Program-made: the position numbers and the translations under genes
Part shown: positions 1 through 12,739 of the stretch, in pieces
How positions within the stretch are numbered: the first letter of the stretch is position 1
How the letters are laid out: each line of letters starts with the position of its first letter
Assembly (NCBI GenBank): GCA_038373865.1
Contig: JAXGGA010005236.1
Location: 1-64,000 of the forward strand
Direction: 5' to 3'
From: Uloborus plumipes
Lineage: Eukaryota; Arthropoda; Arachnida; Araneae; Uloboridae
DNA: 64,000 nucleotides
The notes under the pieces: model-generated
What the model was told of the DNA's origin: nothing
Databases searched by the model: none
What the model saw: only the letters and a program-made list of their open reading frames with translations

Positions 1-243
1 CTGATTTTATTTCTTTTTATAAGATGTTTATTTAAATATTATATCGTAGGCAGAAAAAAATTTTAGTAAAAAAAGTATGTACCCTCTGGGGTCTATCGTA
101 ACTTTTAAGGGACAATTTTTCTTTCCTCAATAAAAAAATTATTTTTTACATAAAATTTTTTTTATTATTTTTCCTGTCCATTAAACACTGTTTGTAACCA
201 ATATACAAAATATCTTTGAAAAAAAAAGTCAGGCATTAATGGG
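1..243. mobile_element. piggyBac-type MITE, right part only
   Basis: The first 243 bases are the right-hand part of a MITE whose full copy lies at 62164-62678. The two match almost base for base (shared landmarks: ATTATATCGTAGGCAG, TGTACCCTCTGGGG, CCTGTCCATTAAACACTGT). The right end reads CAGGCATTAATGGG followed by TTAA at 244-247, the duplicated target typical of piggyBac-type elements. The left part lies outside the window. Confidence 0.8.
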
Positions 244-247
244 TTAA

Positions 248-657
248 GATAAAAATATTACAAAAACGATGGTAGGGTAGACCGAATTTTTTATTTCAAA
301 AATTCATGGTGTCGTTGAAAATTGCAGCATTTGCCACATAACGGTAAAAACACTTCAGATGATATACGTTATATTTAAAAAAAGTTGGGAGAAATTTTAT
401 TTTACTGCATTTGGTTTTATATTAGGGGGTTAAAACATAAAAAAAGTGCCCAACCCCAGTAAATGAACACCCCTACCAGTGGACAAATGCAGCATTTTCT
501 AGTCATTTTCTTTCTGTAAATGTGTAGAAAGAAGTAACTTCTGCTTATTTATCTAAGAAAAATGTTTCAAAACCTTATTTGTTCAAAAAATATACGAGGT
601 GTTCATTCACTCGACAGTCTACTCTGTAAGGCTGACTAAATAAAAGTGTTCCTGTCA
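248..657. other. AT-rich intergenic or intronic sequence
   Basis: I see no gene, RNA or repeat boundary here. Open frames are short and interrupted by A/T runs. Confidence 0.5.
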
Positions 658-659
658 TA

Positions 660-1150
660 GGGTTGTCGCGATTTTTAAATTTCAGTCATGGAGTAATTTT
701 GCAGATTTTCTGCAGTATTTCGTGATATCGCAGAAAGCTGCAATATCACTGAAGTTTTCTTGCAGAATTTTTCAAAAGTGCGTAATTTTGCAAGGCACAT
801 AATTTTTTAATCTTGCGAAAATGTCGAGTTATGAGTCGAATAAGCGTCATTTGCGAGAGAAATTTAGACCTGCTTCCAATTTTCAGAAAAACTGCAGATT
901 CTTGCAAAATTTAAAGATACTGTTGGCCCTGCTTAAACGAATACTGTCGGTTCCAAGAAATATTATTCGATTAAACGGGGTATTCGATTAAGCGAGGATC
1001 TTTAACATTGTCTATGGCATCGGTTCCAAGATATTTTATTCGTATAAGCGGGGTATTCGTTTTTCCGTTACCCGATTAAGCGGGGACGACAGTACTCGCA
1101 GAATAACTGCGGTTTTACACAACTACTGGAACTTCAAATCGCGACAACCC
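660..1150. mobile_element. TA-flanked MITE (Tc1/mariner-type)
   Basis: The left end GGGTTGTCGCGATTT and the right end AAATCGCGACAACCC are inverted copies, each flanked by TA (658-659 and 1151-1152). A TA duplication points to the Tc1/mariner group. The element is 491 bp and non-coding, and a second TA-flanked unit is nested inside it at 944-1092. Confidence 0.7.
944..1092. mobile_element. Nested small TA-flanked MITE
   Basis: CTGTCG at the left and CGACAG at the right form short inverted ends flanked by TA on both sides. Inside, a unit reading GGTTCCAAGA...TTATTCG...CGGGGTATTCG occurs twice in tandem (about 949-982 and 1021-1055). Phrases like GATTAAGCGGGG are typical of pogo/Tigger-derived MITEs. 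It sits inside the 660-1150 element and is therefore a later insertion. Confidence 0.55.
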
Positions 1151-1152
1151 TA

Positions 1153-3341
1153 TGATTAGTTCGCTTTTGTTCAAATAGTCACACGCAATTATGTTAGTAA
1201 TATTTTTACCTACATTTTTATGTACAACTTATGCGGAAACTCGATGAGAATAGGTCAATCTAAGTGGGATGTTAGACTATATGGCTACATATGGAATAGA
1301 TTCTCTGAGCATAGTTTGTGTGTAACATTTCATGTCTTACATCAGGTGTACACTTCATCATACTGTTGAAAACCTACCAATAAAACCGAGCAAAGTATTT
1401 TGTAGAAATAATACTTGTAAATGCAATGTTAAAAGATTATTCTTAGAATAAAAGAGCATTAGAATTTCAATTTGTTACATGGTGTTGTATCAAATATTTA
1501 AAAGTTAAAAAAATGATTTTGAGGAAACGTTGTTTTTTACAACTTCCAATTGTTAACAGTTGTTCTATTTAATTTAGAAACCAATTAAACGTTTACGTCT
1601 AAAATTTCGAAAAAGTCACTTTTCGTCTTATTAAATTTTTCCGATAGGGATTACAACATTTTAAATTGAAAGGGTATCGCATATGAGTTCATTTCTTTCT
1701 GTACAAATCGTTGTAACTCGATATTGAACGTTTATTATGACAATGTAAATATTTTTCTAAAATTAGATTCTTTTTTCGCTGGGTTCTAAATTAAACAATT
1801 CAATCATTCAAAAGGACTTTCATTGGGTACTGCATTAATTCGGTTCGTAAAAATTTGATGATTGAAAAGAGTTGTTGACTTAGAGTAGTGAGAAATATGG
1901 GAGGTAGTTTACCTCGTCAATAGTAACGTATTTTTTTCAATTTTAAACATCCATAAATTTAACAAATTCATGAGTGGAAAAAATTGAAACTTTGAATTAA
2001 TTGCTAAAATGTATCTAACCAGGGAACCATACGACTAGTGTAATAATGAAAAAAGTTCAAATGGGTATCGAAAGACTATCTCAAAACATTTTTGATGCAA
2101 AAACTACGTGCCCTTAGTCTGCTCTTTATTGAGATACAAGCGCTTAAAATCATACGAAATTTTGAGAAAAAAGCACCAAAGTTAAAAATTGATCATGCTA
2201 TTTCACTCTGCATTGTGAAAACATTTATCTATAAATCCTTTGCAGATTAAGGTATTTTTTTTTTCAGTACTAGTTTGGGCTCAAATATACACATTTCAAC
2301 CACCATGTGACGCATGAAAATTTTATCTGATTGAGATATAATTTTATATCATAGTATTTCATCACATTGTGCAAATTTTTTGCACTCTATCGATTTGAAA
2401 AACTATTAAAAACTAGTTTGTTCCTAAAGATGAAAAAGTGCAATTTTGGGCTCAATTTACGAACATGAAGATTTTATCTGTTCAACTTTAAATTTTACAG
2501 GAAATTGTTTAGTCCTAGTGAACAACTTTTCTCACCCTGGCCGATTTAGAATCCCAGAAAAAAGTTTTTTCGGATCCACCCTGCAATAAGAGCTTGCCGA
2601 AGAAACGAGATCCGAGGTGTTCTTTGATGGTCCTTGTTAATTAGGGGTTTTGTTTCACACTTTTATGTACGGCGCAGTATAGCATATTAAGTCTCTTCAA
2701 CCCCCCAATTGAATCAACCAATCAGGCTTTCATACTTAATTTAATTCTTTTTATTTTGCATTGTTACACGCTTTATATTGTTTCGCACTTCAATTATTAT
2801 TAAATTCTAGAGTCAATATTATTCGCTCTGTTTACTCATATTATTCTTAGCAAAATCACGAAGAGAAGTATAAATTTCTTTTTAATTTCAATGTTTACTG
2901 AGAAAAGATATCATGGTTTACTGAATAAACCAATCCTTCGGTATTGGAAATATTGATAATCTCAAGCTTTGAACGCAGTGAAAGCAAAGTGTGGTCGGGA
3001 ACAAAAACACTTGACACGGGTGTAGCTGGAAAACGTCTCTTCGCATCAGATTAAGAAGTCAGTGACAAAAACCTGTTTTCTCATTTGCATATTCCAGCCG
3101 TGACTTCTTTGAATATCGAGCCATTTATGTGCTGCAAACGTTAAATTTTGCCATCTCGTCTCGGCAGTGATGTGATGGCCCGCTTGCGCTTCTTACAGGT
3201 TAAAAGGTGAAACATTGCACTTTTTGTGTGTTTTCGATACCTGCTGGTCGTTTTAAAGATGCATGTTTTTGTGGTTGGGTTTTTACTTTTGCGGAAAATA
3301 TTTTTGCAAAGTTGCCAAAAAGACTCATCACACGAAAAATA
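1153..3341. other. AT-rich sequence, no gene seen
   Basis: About 2.2 kb of AT-rich sequence with many A/T homopolymers. The part from about 2980 to 3300 is a little richer in G and C and looks single-copy, but I see no convincing coding frame, splice-site pair or RNA fold. Confidence 0.4.
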
Positions 3342-3687
3342 CACTACAAAAAATAAACTGTTGTTTTTACAGTGTAATACTGGCTGCCGAGGTTCCAGTT
3401 CAAAACTGTAAAATACACAGTAACAAACTGTAAAATTAGCAATTTTACAGTTTATTACTGTTAAGCAGCAATTTTACAGTTTAATACCACAATTTTACGA
3501 TTTATTACCACAAACTTAGTTGTACTATACTGTAAAAACAGCAGTATCATTCTGGCAGCAGAGGTTCCAGTTTAAAACTGTAAAATTAGCAATTTTGCAG
3601 TTCATTACTGTAAAAAGCAATTTGTAAAGTTTGTTACTATAAAATTAGCTGCTTATACTGTAAAAAACTCATCTATTTTTTGCAGTG
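3342..3687. mobile_element. CACTG-type MITE, copy A
   Basis: It begins CACTACAAAAAATAAACTG and ends ATTTTTTGCAGTG, flanked by TA on both sides. The interior is built from repeats of an ACTGTAAAATTAGCAATTTTACAGT-like palindromic unit and a phrase near TGGCAGCCGAGGTTCCAGTT that recurs in all copies. There is no coding capacity. The TA flanks suggest mobilisation by a Tc1/mariner-type transposase (inference). Confidence 0.75.
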
Positions 3688-4120
3688 TATATTTGAACAG
3701 ATCTCATGGGAAGTTAATGTTTTTTTTTTCTTTCGTTTTCTATAAGACGTTAAAGAAATTAATGACAGGGAATTTATTAATAGCTTGACACATATTTTGG
3801 CGTTATTTTTATTTATTTTTTAGTTTTTATTTTTTTCACAACATTGAAAAGACGCTGAGAGTTTTACATCTATGAGCTCTCTCACTCTTTGGTTCGGAAG
3901 TGGTTCCTTGTAAACCCGAAACACCTGGCTGCAGTGTTTTGCAAGTGTGTGCTTTTATTAACGTCATATATATTTTTACGTTTTAACGAAAATATGTTTA
4001 TTTATCTATACAAAAGATTCGACTGTGCTCTACTTTTTCTCTCGAAAGATAGTGTTTCACGAACGATCTGTTCCACTAGAAATGCTTGCCTGTAGTATAC
4101 CATTATTTGTCTTTGAAATA

Positions 4121-4230
4121 CAGTGGAACATCGGTAACTCGACACCCTTAATAAGTCGACATTTATTTTCCTAATGGTTGGTCCAAAATTCCAATGGGTG
4201 CAAACCTCGCAAACTCGACACACATTTTCA
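4121..4230. mobile_element. pogo/Tigger-type end, truncated
   Basis: CAGTGGAACATCGGTAACTC preceded by TA resembles the terminal repeat of pogo/Tigger elements. Only one end is visible; the sequence runs into copy B of the CACTG-type MITE at 4241. Confidence 0.4.
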
Positions 4231-4240
4231 GGAACTTCTA

Positions 4241-4651
4241 CACTGCAAAAAAATGAATTGTTGTTTTTACAATATAATACCGGCAGCCGAAGTTCCAATT
4301 TAAAACTGCAAAATGCATAGTACTAAAGTGTAAAACTAGCAATTTTACAGTTTCTTACTGTAAAGTTAGAAATTTTACAGTTTATTGCCGTAAAGTTTAG
4401 CTGTATTATATTGTAAAAACAACAGTATGATACTGGCAGCAGAGGTTCCAGTTTAAAACAATAAAATGAACGGTAATAAACTGTTGAATTTGCGATTTTA
4501 CCGTTTCGTACTGTAAAATTAGCAATTTTACAGTTTAGAACTGTAAAAGTAGTAATTTTAGTTTGTTACTATAAAATTAGCAGTTTTTACAATTTATTTC
4601 TATAAAATTAGCTGTATTATACTATGAAAACAGCATTCATTTTTTACAGTG
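4241..4651. mobile_element. CACTG-type MITE, copy B
   Basis: The left end is TA followed by CACTGCAAAAAAATGAATTG; the right end is ATTTTTTACAGTG. The interior carries the same phrases as copy A, including GGTTCCAGTTTAAAAC at about 4445. At 411 bp it is longer than copies D and E because the internal palindromic unit is repeated more often. Confidence 0.75.
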
Positions 4652-5038
4652 TGGTACTACCTTACAAAACATACCTCAATTAGTGAAATTAATTTCGAAA
4701 TGAGACATTAAGATAAGTGTTGGGTAACCCTAAGAACATTGAAACATATGGAGAAAAGTAAATTGTATGCATTTATTATACGTTCAATGCTAAAACATCA
4801 CTAGGTGCAGCAACCGAACCTTCGGCCTAACAGCGCTTCTAGTCACCTCTACTTAAGACAGTTTTGAAAATATTCGTGCTGCTTAAGTAATAGAGAAATG
4901 AAAAAAATAACTTTCAGGAATTAGGACAATGTATTTTAAAAAAGTTTTCTTTTATTAAAGATGTAGGGTTAGTGTTAAATTTATATCAGAAATTTATTGA
5001 TTTATAATCAGAACTGTTTCCCTTTAAAAACTTTCAAG

Positions 5039-5388
5039 CACTGCAAAAAAAGAACTGTTGTTTTTACACTATAATACTCTCAGCCGAGGTTCCAATTTAA
5101 ATCTGTAACATACACAGTAATAAACTGTAAAACTAGCAATTTCAGTTTCGTACTGTAAAGTTAGAAATTTTACAGTTTATTGCCGTTAAATTTAGCTGTA
5201 TTATATTGTAAAAACAACAGTATAATACTGGCAACAGAGGTTCCAGTTTAAAAGGGTAAAATGCACGTTAATGAACTGTAAAATTAGCAATTTTACAGTT
5301 TATTACTGTAAGGTTAGCAATTTTTACAGTTTATTACTATAAAAGTAGCTGTATCATCCTGTAAAAACAACATTCATTTTTTACAGTG
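5039..5388. mobile_element. CACTG-type MITE, copy C
   Basis: It starts CACTGCAAAAAAAGAACTG and ends ATTTTTTACAGTG. The interior repeats of ACTGTAAAATTAGCAATTTT are shared with copies A and B. Copies A-C occupy 3342-5388, so three members sit within about 2 kb. Confidence 0.72.
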
Positions 5389-7479
5389 TGTGTTATGTTT
5401 CTTCTGTCATTCCTCTCCAATGTTGTAAGAATTTTTATGTGATGTATAATATCACTAAATAATGTACCAGGAGAAATATAACTGTTCTCTCTCTCTCTTC
5501 GCCTTTACAAAAAGCTTCTAAATTAAATTTTGTTACAAAATTCTTGCATTTTGTGAATAGTTTTAACATGTAGAAAATGTTTTACTGAGACAAATGCCAA
5601 ATTAATAAGATATTTTATTTTATTTTTATAGGCGTACTTATACGTTTGTGTGACATTATGACTAACACTTATTTTGGATTGTTGTCTAAACTTTGGATAT
5701 TTACTACATTCAAGTAAGTATTTTATTGTTTTCTAATTCAAATACTAGTCGCCCAAATACAGTAAAATCCTAATTCTAAATGTACCTCATGTGAAATGAA
5801 AATCCGTGAAACTTATCCAATGTAAGAAGGAGTGCAAATTTTGCGCTTAAGCTCTTATCTTTATTCAAGTAACTAACATAAAAACACTCTTTCCTTGATT
5901 TTATTAGCACAAAACTCTTTTACTCCAAAATCATTTATTGTACAGATTTTTTTTTTTTTTTTTTGCAATGAAAATATTGTCCATTCATATTTTAGAAAAT
6001 AAATTGTAGACTTTGGTAGATATTTAGCATTTAGCACCCCAGAGACCCCCGTACCTTCCAATTTTTTCGACTTTGGTAGAGAGGTAGCCCCACCTAGCTG
6101 AACATCGGGTTTTTCTACAACAAAATTTAGAAATTCGTGGGACTAGAATAAAGTTTATTAACTTGATACACTTTTGAATATATGAAGAGTTACATTATGT
6201 ATACAATACATGTGTATACACCTTGACAAAAAGCACTAGTGTATTACTAAGTGTTCTTGTTAATATAAACTAGCTAACTTCTAAATAGTATGAAATCTCA
6301 AATATAAATTTCTCGTCTGTGTTTGATGAGTTTAATTGTCCTCCTCCCCTTCCTTTGCACGTATATAAGAAACAGCTTACTACAGGATTAGAGCCCATTT
6401 TAATGAGAAGGAAATTGTCAAAATATTTGCTTTTTCAAAGTACTTTTTCCATTTACTTTTTTAAAATAAGCCACAACTTTTTGAGGCAGGTCGTTGCCGC
6501 AAAGTCAATAAAAGTCTTAAAAAGTGGCATTTTGTACGGTTTTGTAAGCACTTTTAAGGTCTAAAACCACTTGCGCTTGTTTACATTAGGCCGAAATATG
6601 GAAAATGTCATATTTTGTTGCTATTCTAACCTTCGTAACTTCCTGAGGCATCGGTATAGTGAAGCAATTTTTTTTATTTTATTATACTCTAATATTTTTC
6701 TTATCAGAGCAGTTAATTCCAATGATAGTATCCATTTCGTTGTTAATGGCTGCCAAAAAAATAAGGTACTTATTGTCGCCAAAAGTGCATATGTTTCTTT
6801 ATTTGTTAAAAACCACACGCATTTGTAAAATATTCTCGTTTGTTGTTTTTGTCGCGTGTCATAATCTCTCACATTATTAACATAGAATAGGTTATTTACT
6901 GTTTTACGTAAATACTTTTGTCAAAATGGCTACCAAAATTGCAATAGTGGCCGCCATTTTTATGACTCAGGGTGCCAGTATCTTCTGCGCAGTATTCTTA
7001 GTCTAGAGCTTTACCATTGAGGCAAAAGGTTTTTAAAAGTTTTGTATTTTTTTAAAACTAATGCTACCTATACGTAGTCAAGGTTTTTTGCTTCTCGATA
7101 CTGCTTGCCTGAATTACTGCTATTTTCAGAGGCGCTTACTTACAAAAATTATTGATGGGGATGTCGTCTTCGAAAGACTACGGTATGAAACTCTTCACTG
7201 TATTGGGTTTGTTTCTTCACATCCATAATTACTTGAAAAAAATTAAAAGAGAATCTTTAACAAATTCAAGAAGAATAACAAAATTTTGGCAGACAGCCAG
7301 AACTCATAGGTAAAGACAAATCGATTATACAAATCAACAATAGCGATATTTTCGCACACGTGACTAATATAATGGATGGCAGGATAGAACTTTCTGAAAG
7401 AATACTAAGGCATCAAAGAGGTGACAATCAAAAATGTCTTGAACTAAGATAATATTTCTTGGTAAAATTCCTCCACGCG
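5389..7479. other. AT-rich sequence, no gene seen
   Basis: It contains a CT run near 5485, poly-T near 5947 and many short open frames on both strands. None shows codon-like composition or a domain I recognise. The short block at about 6925-6970 (CAAAATGGCTACCAAAATTG, then GGCCGCCATTTT) is a small imperfect palindrome. Confidence 0.4.
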
Positions 7480-8220
7480 GAGTCAAATTCATTGCCTTTG
7501 GGGCTATTATGCCTCATGTTAGATGGAAGGCCAAAATTTTGTATTGCTTTCAAAATATGGATGTTTAGCTGTCAGTTTACCATCACATCCATAGAATAAA
7601 AGGGATTACAAAAAATGAGTACATTTGTGTTACACTTCCCTATATCTGAAGGCTTGGAGGAGTTTTTTTACCTCAAAATGGACCATATAACAATTTCAAT
7701 TTGATGAAATCCTTATTAAAATGTAAAAAAATGGATGAAGGCCTAAGCAAAATTGGAACAGAGAAATTAGCCAATCACTCTTGATATTTGTCCGAGGATA
7801 CCATGACATTAGCTCTTTTTGACAATCAAGTACCACACAGCATTAAAAGATAGATGAGAAAGGCAATGAATGAGAGGGAAAAAATGTAATTCTGAGAAAC
7901 GCCCGAAGGTTTTGCTAAAAAATTTTATGTGTATAAAATTTGAGGACTTTGTCGCAAAGCCGTTTACTTCATTCTTTGAAAGCATGAGTTTGCTGCATAC
8001 TTTCATTCATGTTGATCCAGAAATCTGGGAGCTTCAGAAAGATTTCATGAAAGCACAAAAGCTAATTCTTAATGAATTTCAGTAGCTAATGGTCATTCTG
8101 AAAGGGGTATAGACCTTATGAAAGAGTTTAATGGGAAAATGACATGCAGTGAAGACTAATTACAATTCTTGTTGCAAGCTGTCGAGGAACACTACCGAGC
8201 TTATCCTGGTATAGTAAAAA
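7480..8220 (+). pseudogene. Decayed transposase remnant of an unnamed family
   Basis: Fragments read in one direction but in shifting frames with in-frame stops. In order they include MPHVRWKAKILYCFQ (about 7510), KLANHS-stop-YLSED (about 7765), FEDFVAKPFTSFFE (about 7940), DPEIWELQKDF (about 8015), NGHSERGIDLMKEF (about 8087) and LQFLLQAVEEHYRAYPG (about 8162). I recognise this series (HARWMAK-like, WYLSE-like, a late NDxAERG-like block, then QFLLQVVEEHR-like) as the C-terminal half of a transposase-like family common in arthropod genomes, but cannot name it. The NDxAERG block also occurs at 31250-31409. No intact gene remains and no element ends were found. Confidence 0.6.
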
Positions 8221-9931
8221 GTAGAGTTTGTAATGTATACCAAGATAAACTACATCTATAACTCTTTAAATATTATTATTATGCAAATATTTTTAAATTA
8301 AAAAATGCTGCAGATGGTTATAAAATGAAACTACTTGCTTCCCGCTTCAGTTACATTTATAGCTTAAAATCGAGAAAACACAGAACTTTGTGGCTGTTAA
8401 GCTACCTCTAAATATTAAAATTATGAGCTCAAACTTCGCAATAATTATTTTTTAATTAAATGGAACCAAATGAGAGGGTAGCACCAATAAAAATCAAAAA
8501 TTTTTTTAAAAGGCCTTTTTTGGACCACTCTAGTCCAGAGTCAAACCAAACGCAGCAAAGGTATTTATTCTTTTTTTAAGCATTTAATCGATTGTCAGGA
8601 ACAAAAAACAATCTTCAAAAAATATTGAGGAAGTAAATTAGCATTAATTAATTAATCTTAATATTGAATAGTTAATTACCAGAAAGCACAATAAAATTGA
8701 TTTATGTGTTTACGTTTCTCCTGATTCAAAAATTAAAAAAAAAACGCAAATCCTTTTTGATAGTTGGAAAATCTTCTTTCACTTCCAGAATATTTTGTTT
8801 TCATTTTCATGTACGTTTTTCACCAAAGACAGTAATGTGACTTCTCTCTCATGATTTTCACCACTTATTTTTACAATGCAATTAAAAAATCATACTTTAC
8901 AACTAAAAAGCAAAATGTATTTACACAGCATCACAAGAAGATCCACGTTTCAAAAATAGAAACGATTTTTTGACTTTTTTGCTACATTTAATTGCCAGTG
9001 TGCGTGATCAGTGAAACTATGTAAATTAGATCATTGATAGTGGAAAAAATAAAATCAAGGGGGATAGCCGGACCCCATAGACACCCTCCTCGTGCTCGCC
9101 ATGGGCTCCGTCTGTAACTATTAAGCATTCTGACAAACTTTTAATCTGAAAGCATCTTCTTGCAAATATGCTTGGAGAAATTGGGCAAGGGTTAATATGA
9201 ACTTCAACAGGAAACGTTAAGTTTTAAAAATTGATGACTTCCAAATATTTTCTTATTCAGCTAGCAACACGGGAGTATTTAAAAAAATATTTTTTAGATA
9301 CTTAATACTGATTTTTTTTATTAATTTTTTTTTATCAAGGTTCACATGTCCCTAGAAGTCCTTAATTTTCAAATTTGGATCCCTAAACTCCTTTTTTCTT
9401 AAGTATTTATGTGAAGGAAAAGTATTAATTTTGTCAATGAATTGCACTTTTAAGGGACACATTACTTTGTTTTTCATCTTTCTATAAAATTTCCTAAAAA
9501 AAGTTAGAAATATACTAGAATGGACACCATGTTGTATAAATAGCAATATTTGATTTATTGATAGTAGCTTGAGATTATCAAACGTCTCTAAATATTTGTG
9601 CTCATTCGCATGAAAATATCACTTAAATTCATAGAATAATTTTTTTTGTAGAAATATAAAAAATGTTTTGTATGGTTTTTCTTATTTATAACGTGCAGAG
9701 ATTTGAACACAAGCCAATGCCATTTTCACAAAATATGACTAACTAATGTAGAGACCCCATTCTGTAATTTAAAAAAAGACAAAAAAATTTAATACAATTA
9801 TTTTTACTAAATGCTTAACTGTTTATTCACAACGCAAGCATTCACACGATTCCTTTTAATATAGCCAAATGTCTAGAGATATTTTTATTAAATGCCCACA
9901 CAAATGCGTAGAAAATTCGGGAAAATATCAC
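8221..9931. other. AT-rich sequence, no gene seen
   Basis: Only short interrupted frames and A/T runs. The phrase GGGGGATAGCCGGACCCC at 9059 looks like the edge of a dispersed repeat, but I could not find its partner. Confidence 0.35.
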
Positions 9932-9939
9932 CCTGTGAA

Positions 9940-10530
9940 CATGGGCGGCATTTCAACATTTCATTTGAAGGGGCAAGATTTTTAAATATGGAGTGCCTCG
10001 GTAAGAAATAAAATATATATTCGCTAAAAGAAAAAGGGCTTAAAATGGATTTAACATTAAGAAAAAGTTAAATTTGTAAAAACAATTTAAATTTTCATGA
10101 CTAGAGTTTTAAATTATTTTGTTATGAGCTATCACACAAAATGTTCTATGCTAGAAATCAGTTTTCAACTTTTAGTCAAGCTTTAATATACAGTGTTTGG
10201 AGTAAGAACAAGCGGAGGAGGGAAAATTTTGTTTTTCATCAATGCCCAGTGTTTTGTGCTACTTTTTAACGATGAAATTCTTTCCTTGTCCAGCTGTGCT
10301 TATGTTAGAATCTTAAAAAAACACATTTTTTTCCGATTCCTTTCTCTTTTAAATAATTTCTAGTTTCGTCAGCTTTTATTGAAAATTGACAAACGTTTTT
10401 AATTTCCTTTCACAAGTGATCACTGATTTGTAACGTACATAAATTGAATTTATCTATATTTTATCATTCTAAGAGAAACATTTGGAGAGGGGTGTCCGCC
10501 AACTCTTGCACCCCTTATTTGCTGCCCCTG
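9940..10530. mobile_element. hAT-type MITE with 8-bp TSD
   Basis: The direct repeat CCTGTGAA flanks the unit exactly (9932-9939 and 10531-10538). The left end CATGGGCGGCATTT and the reverse complement of the right end CAGGGGCAGCAAAT are imperfect inverted copies. An 8-bp TSD with ends beginning CA is typical of hAT elements. There is no transposase coding sequence inside. Confidence 0.72.
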
Positions 10531-10538
10531 CCTGTGAA

Positions 10539-12163
10539 GGAATCTGATCTCATGTAAATGAATACAAATAATTTGAGTGACTTTTTCGTGTCGTCGTCTT
10601 ATGCTAATGTGAATCGCAAATTTTTCTTTGTGAAGAGATCCTATAAACAGTGAAGCTGTTTCGGGTTAACCTCACAGTTCTACAGAACCCTTAGTTTTAA
10701 CAGATAATGCCATTCCTAATAGAGTATTTTGTACACATATAAGGACTGTTAGCACCGCCCTTCCCCCAGAACATACATTCTGGTAATCTCGCCAGTGATT
10801 GCGTTTTTTGCTTCCATCATATTTTAGATTCAATCATTAAAATTGAACAAAATTTTTTAAATAGGAGGTTGCTTTCCTCTTATTTGTCTTTCAGACAAAA
10901 CTGGTTGAAATATACAACATCTCAACATATTCTTATATATTTAGTTTCTGAATGAATCGAGTATTTTACTAGACATTAAAAAAAATATTTTGTCTGAAGT
11001 AACCTGTCATTTTTTATAGTAAAGAGTAAAAAAAAAAAACGCTACTAATACCTGAAGCTGAAGGCTCCTCCTGTTTTCAGAGGGAAATTAAGAGTACTTT
11101 GCTCATTATTTTTATGCATACTTAATACTGCTATTCTTATAAAACATTTTGTCAGTGACTGATATTTTTTAGATCAATTGGTCTGATGGGTTTGGCTGAA
11201 CTATTCCCCAATTTTATGCTAAGCGAGGTACAGTAACTCTGAAGTGTCGACTTTCTGTTCCTTGAACAGTGCTACTGACTCCGATTATTAAATATTACTA
11301 TTTGATTTGTGTATTGGAATCGTGTCAGTGATTGAAATACAGATTCTGGTTCTAAAAAATTCAGTCATTGCAATTTTATGTGAACTTTTCACCCAAGCTA
11401 TTGGGATTTGATGGCTGTCAGAGGCCTATTTGCCAACGAGGTGTTTCATTTTGAATTTGGCAAAAAGAAAGCACATTTGTGAACTTTTTAAATAATTTCA
11501 TTTTAATAAATCAAATTTAGAGTGAAACTATGTTTCTATCGTGTGAGTCTGATAAAGCAGCAAATGTTTATGCTGTATTCTGTCACACTTGTGATAAAGG
11601 ATGCTCTGCTAATAATTTGAATTTTAAGCACTTCAGTTATCCACTGTTTCATCGTATCTGTCATCTGTGCCATTTTCCATCAACTTAAAGAGTAAGACCT
11701 GGAGAATTGGAGGCACAATCACTTTGCCTTGCACAGAATCATGTAAGAACATTTTACTAAATCGAATTAGAAGACAACACAGCAATAGCGTGTACTTTGA
11801 CCCAGTACGACCCATCTGATTGGGCAATGGGACATTGCTGCACGAACTCTTTGACACTGTGACCACGAGGCGGTTGTTTGACAAATTTCATGCGAAAATG
11901 TCTTTGAGATATGATGTTTCGAGTGTTCCAAAACATAGCTTTCTCCTACTTGGATGGTGCCATTCTGCCTAACCCCTAGAAGCGACTTTGCGGACGAGGG
12001 ATTTTTTAGCTGTTGCTATTTTGAACGTCATATATATAGTATCAGAATCAGTTTGTTTTGCAGAATAAATCAATTGCAGTTTTGTGCTCAGCTCCCCCCC
12101 CCCCCCCTTCATTAAATATGAAATACTCTGAATTAAAAAGAAAGACTAATTTTGTAAAACGGA
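10539..12163. other. AT-rich sequence, no gene recognised
   Basis: The longest frame is 83 codons on the minus strand (11633-11884), with no recognisable domain. The stretch 11620-11980 is less AT-rich than its surroundings and may be a degenerate repeat or unique sequence. There is a poly-C run at 12091-12107. Confidence 0.35.
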
Positions 12164-12167
12164 TTAA

Positions 12168-12739
12168 CCTGTTAACTGGGGAATTAGCTATTGCTCAACT
12201 CGTTTCACAATGGGGACTTTTTTTTCGCAGCGATAAGTAATATCACACCTCAAATAATAAAAGAATATCGTTTTTAACTTATGATTTTTATTTATTTTTA
12301 TAAAATATTTTATATTTTTAGCCATATTTTGTAGGAAATAAAAAGTATTTAAGTCATAAATTTATTACTAATAAAAATATATAAAACACTGAAATTCACA
12401 ATAAGAATATTCTAATCAGAAAGTTATTTCTAACATGTAAGATACTGAAATGCAGACTAAAATGAATCCAAATTGTGGCAGCTCGAAGTATAGATCATGC
12501 AGCGCCCGTTTTTCCGTTAATAGTGCTCAAGTTACAGATTACAAGAACATGAAAATTCATGACGTATCGACAATATGATATCATATATATAACCACTCTA
12601 AGATTTAATAGATAAGAACAACGTAAAACGTGATGCGTTCAATATATTACGATTAATTTCCATGACGAAAAATTTCGTCATGCCCATTGCTGTAGGCTTT
12701 TATGTATGACGAAATATTTCGTCATACCCAGTTAACAGG
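12168..12739. mobile_element. piggyBac-type MITE with internal palindromes
   Basis: TTAA flanks both sides (12164-12167, 12740-12743), and the ends CCTGTTAACTGGG and CCCAGTTAACAGG are perfect inverted copies. Near the right end are two palindromes built on GACGAAA/TTTCGTC: one at 12661-12682, near-perfect at its centre, and a perfect 22-bp one at 12705-12726. The TTAA target implies piggyBac-type mobilisation. It is non-coding. Confidence 0.82.
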
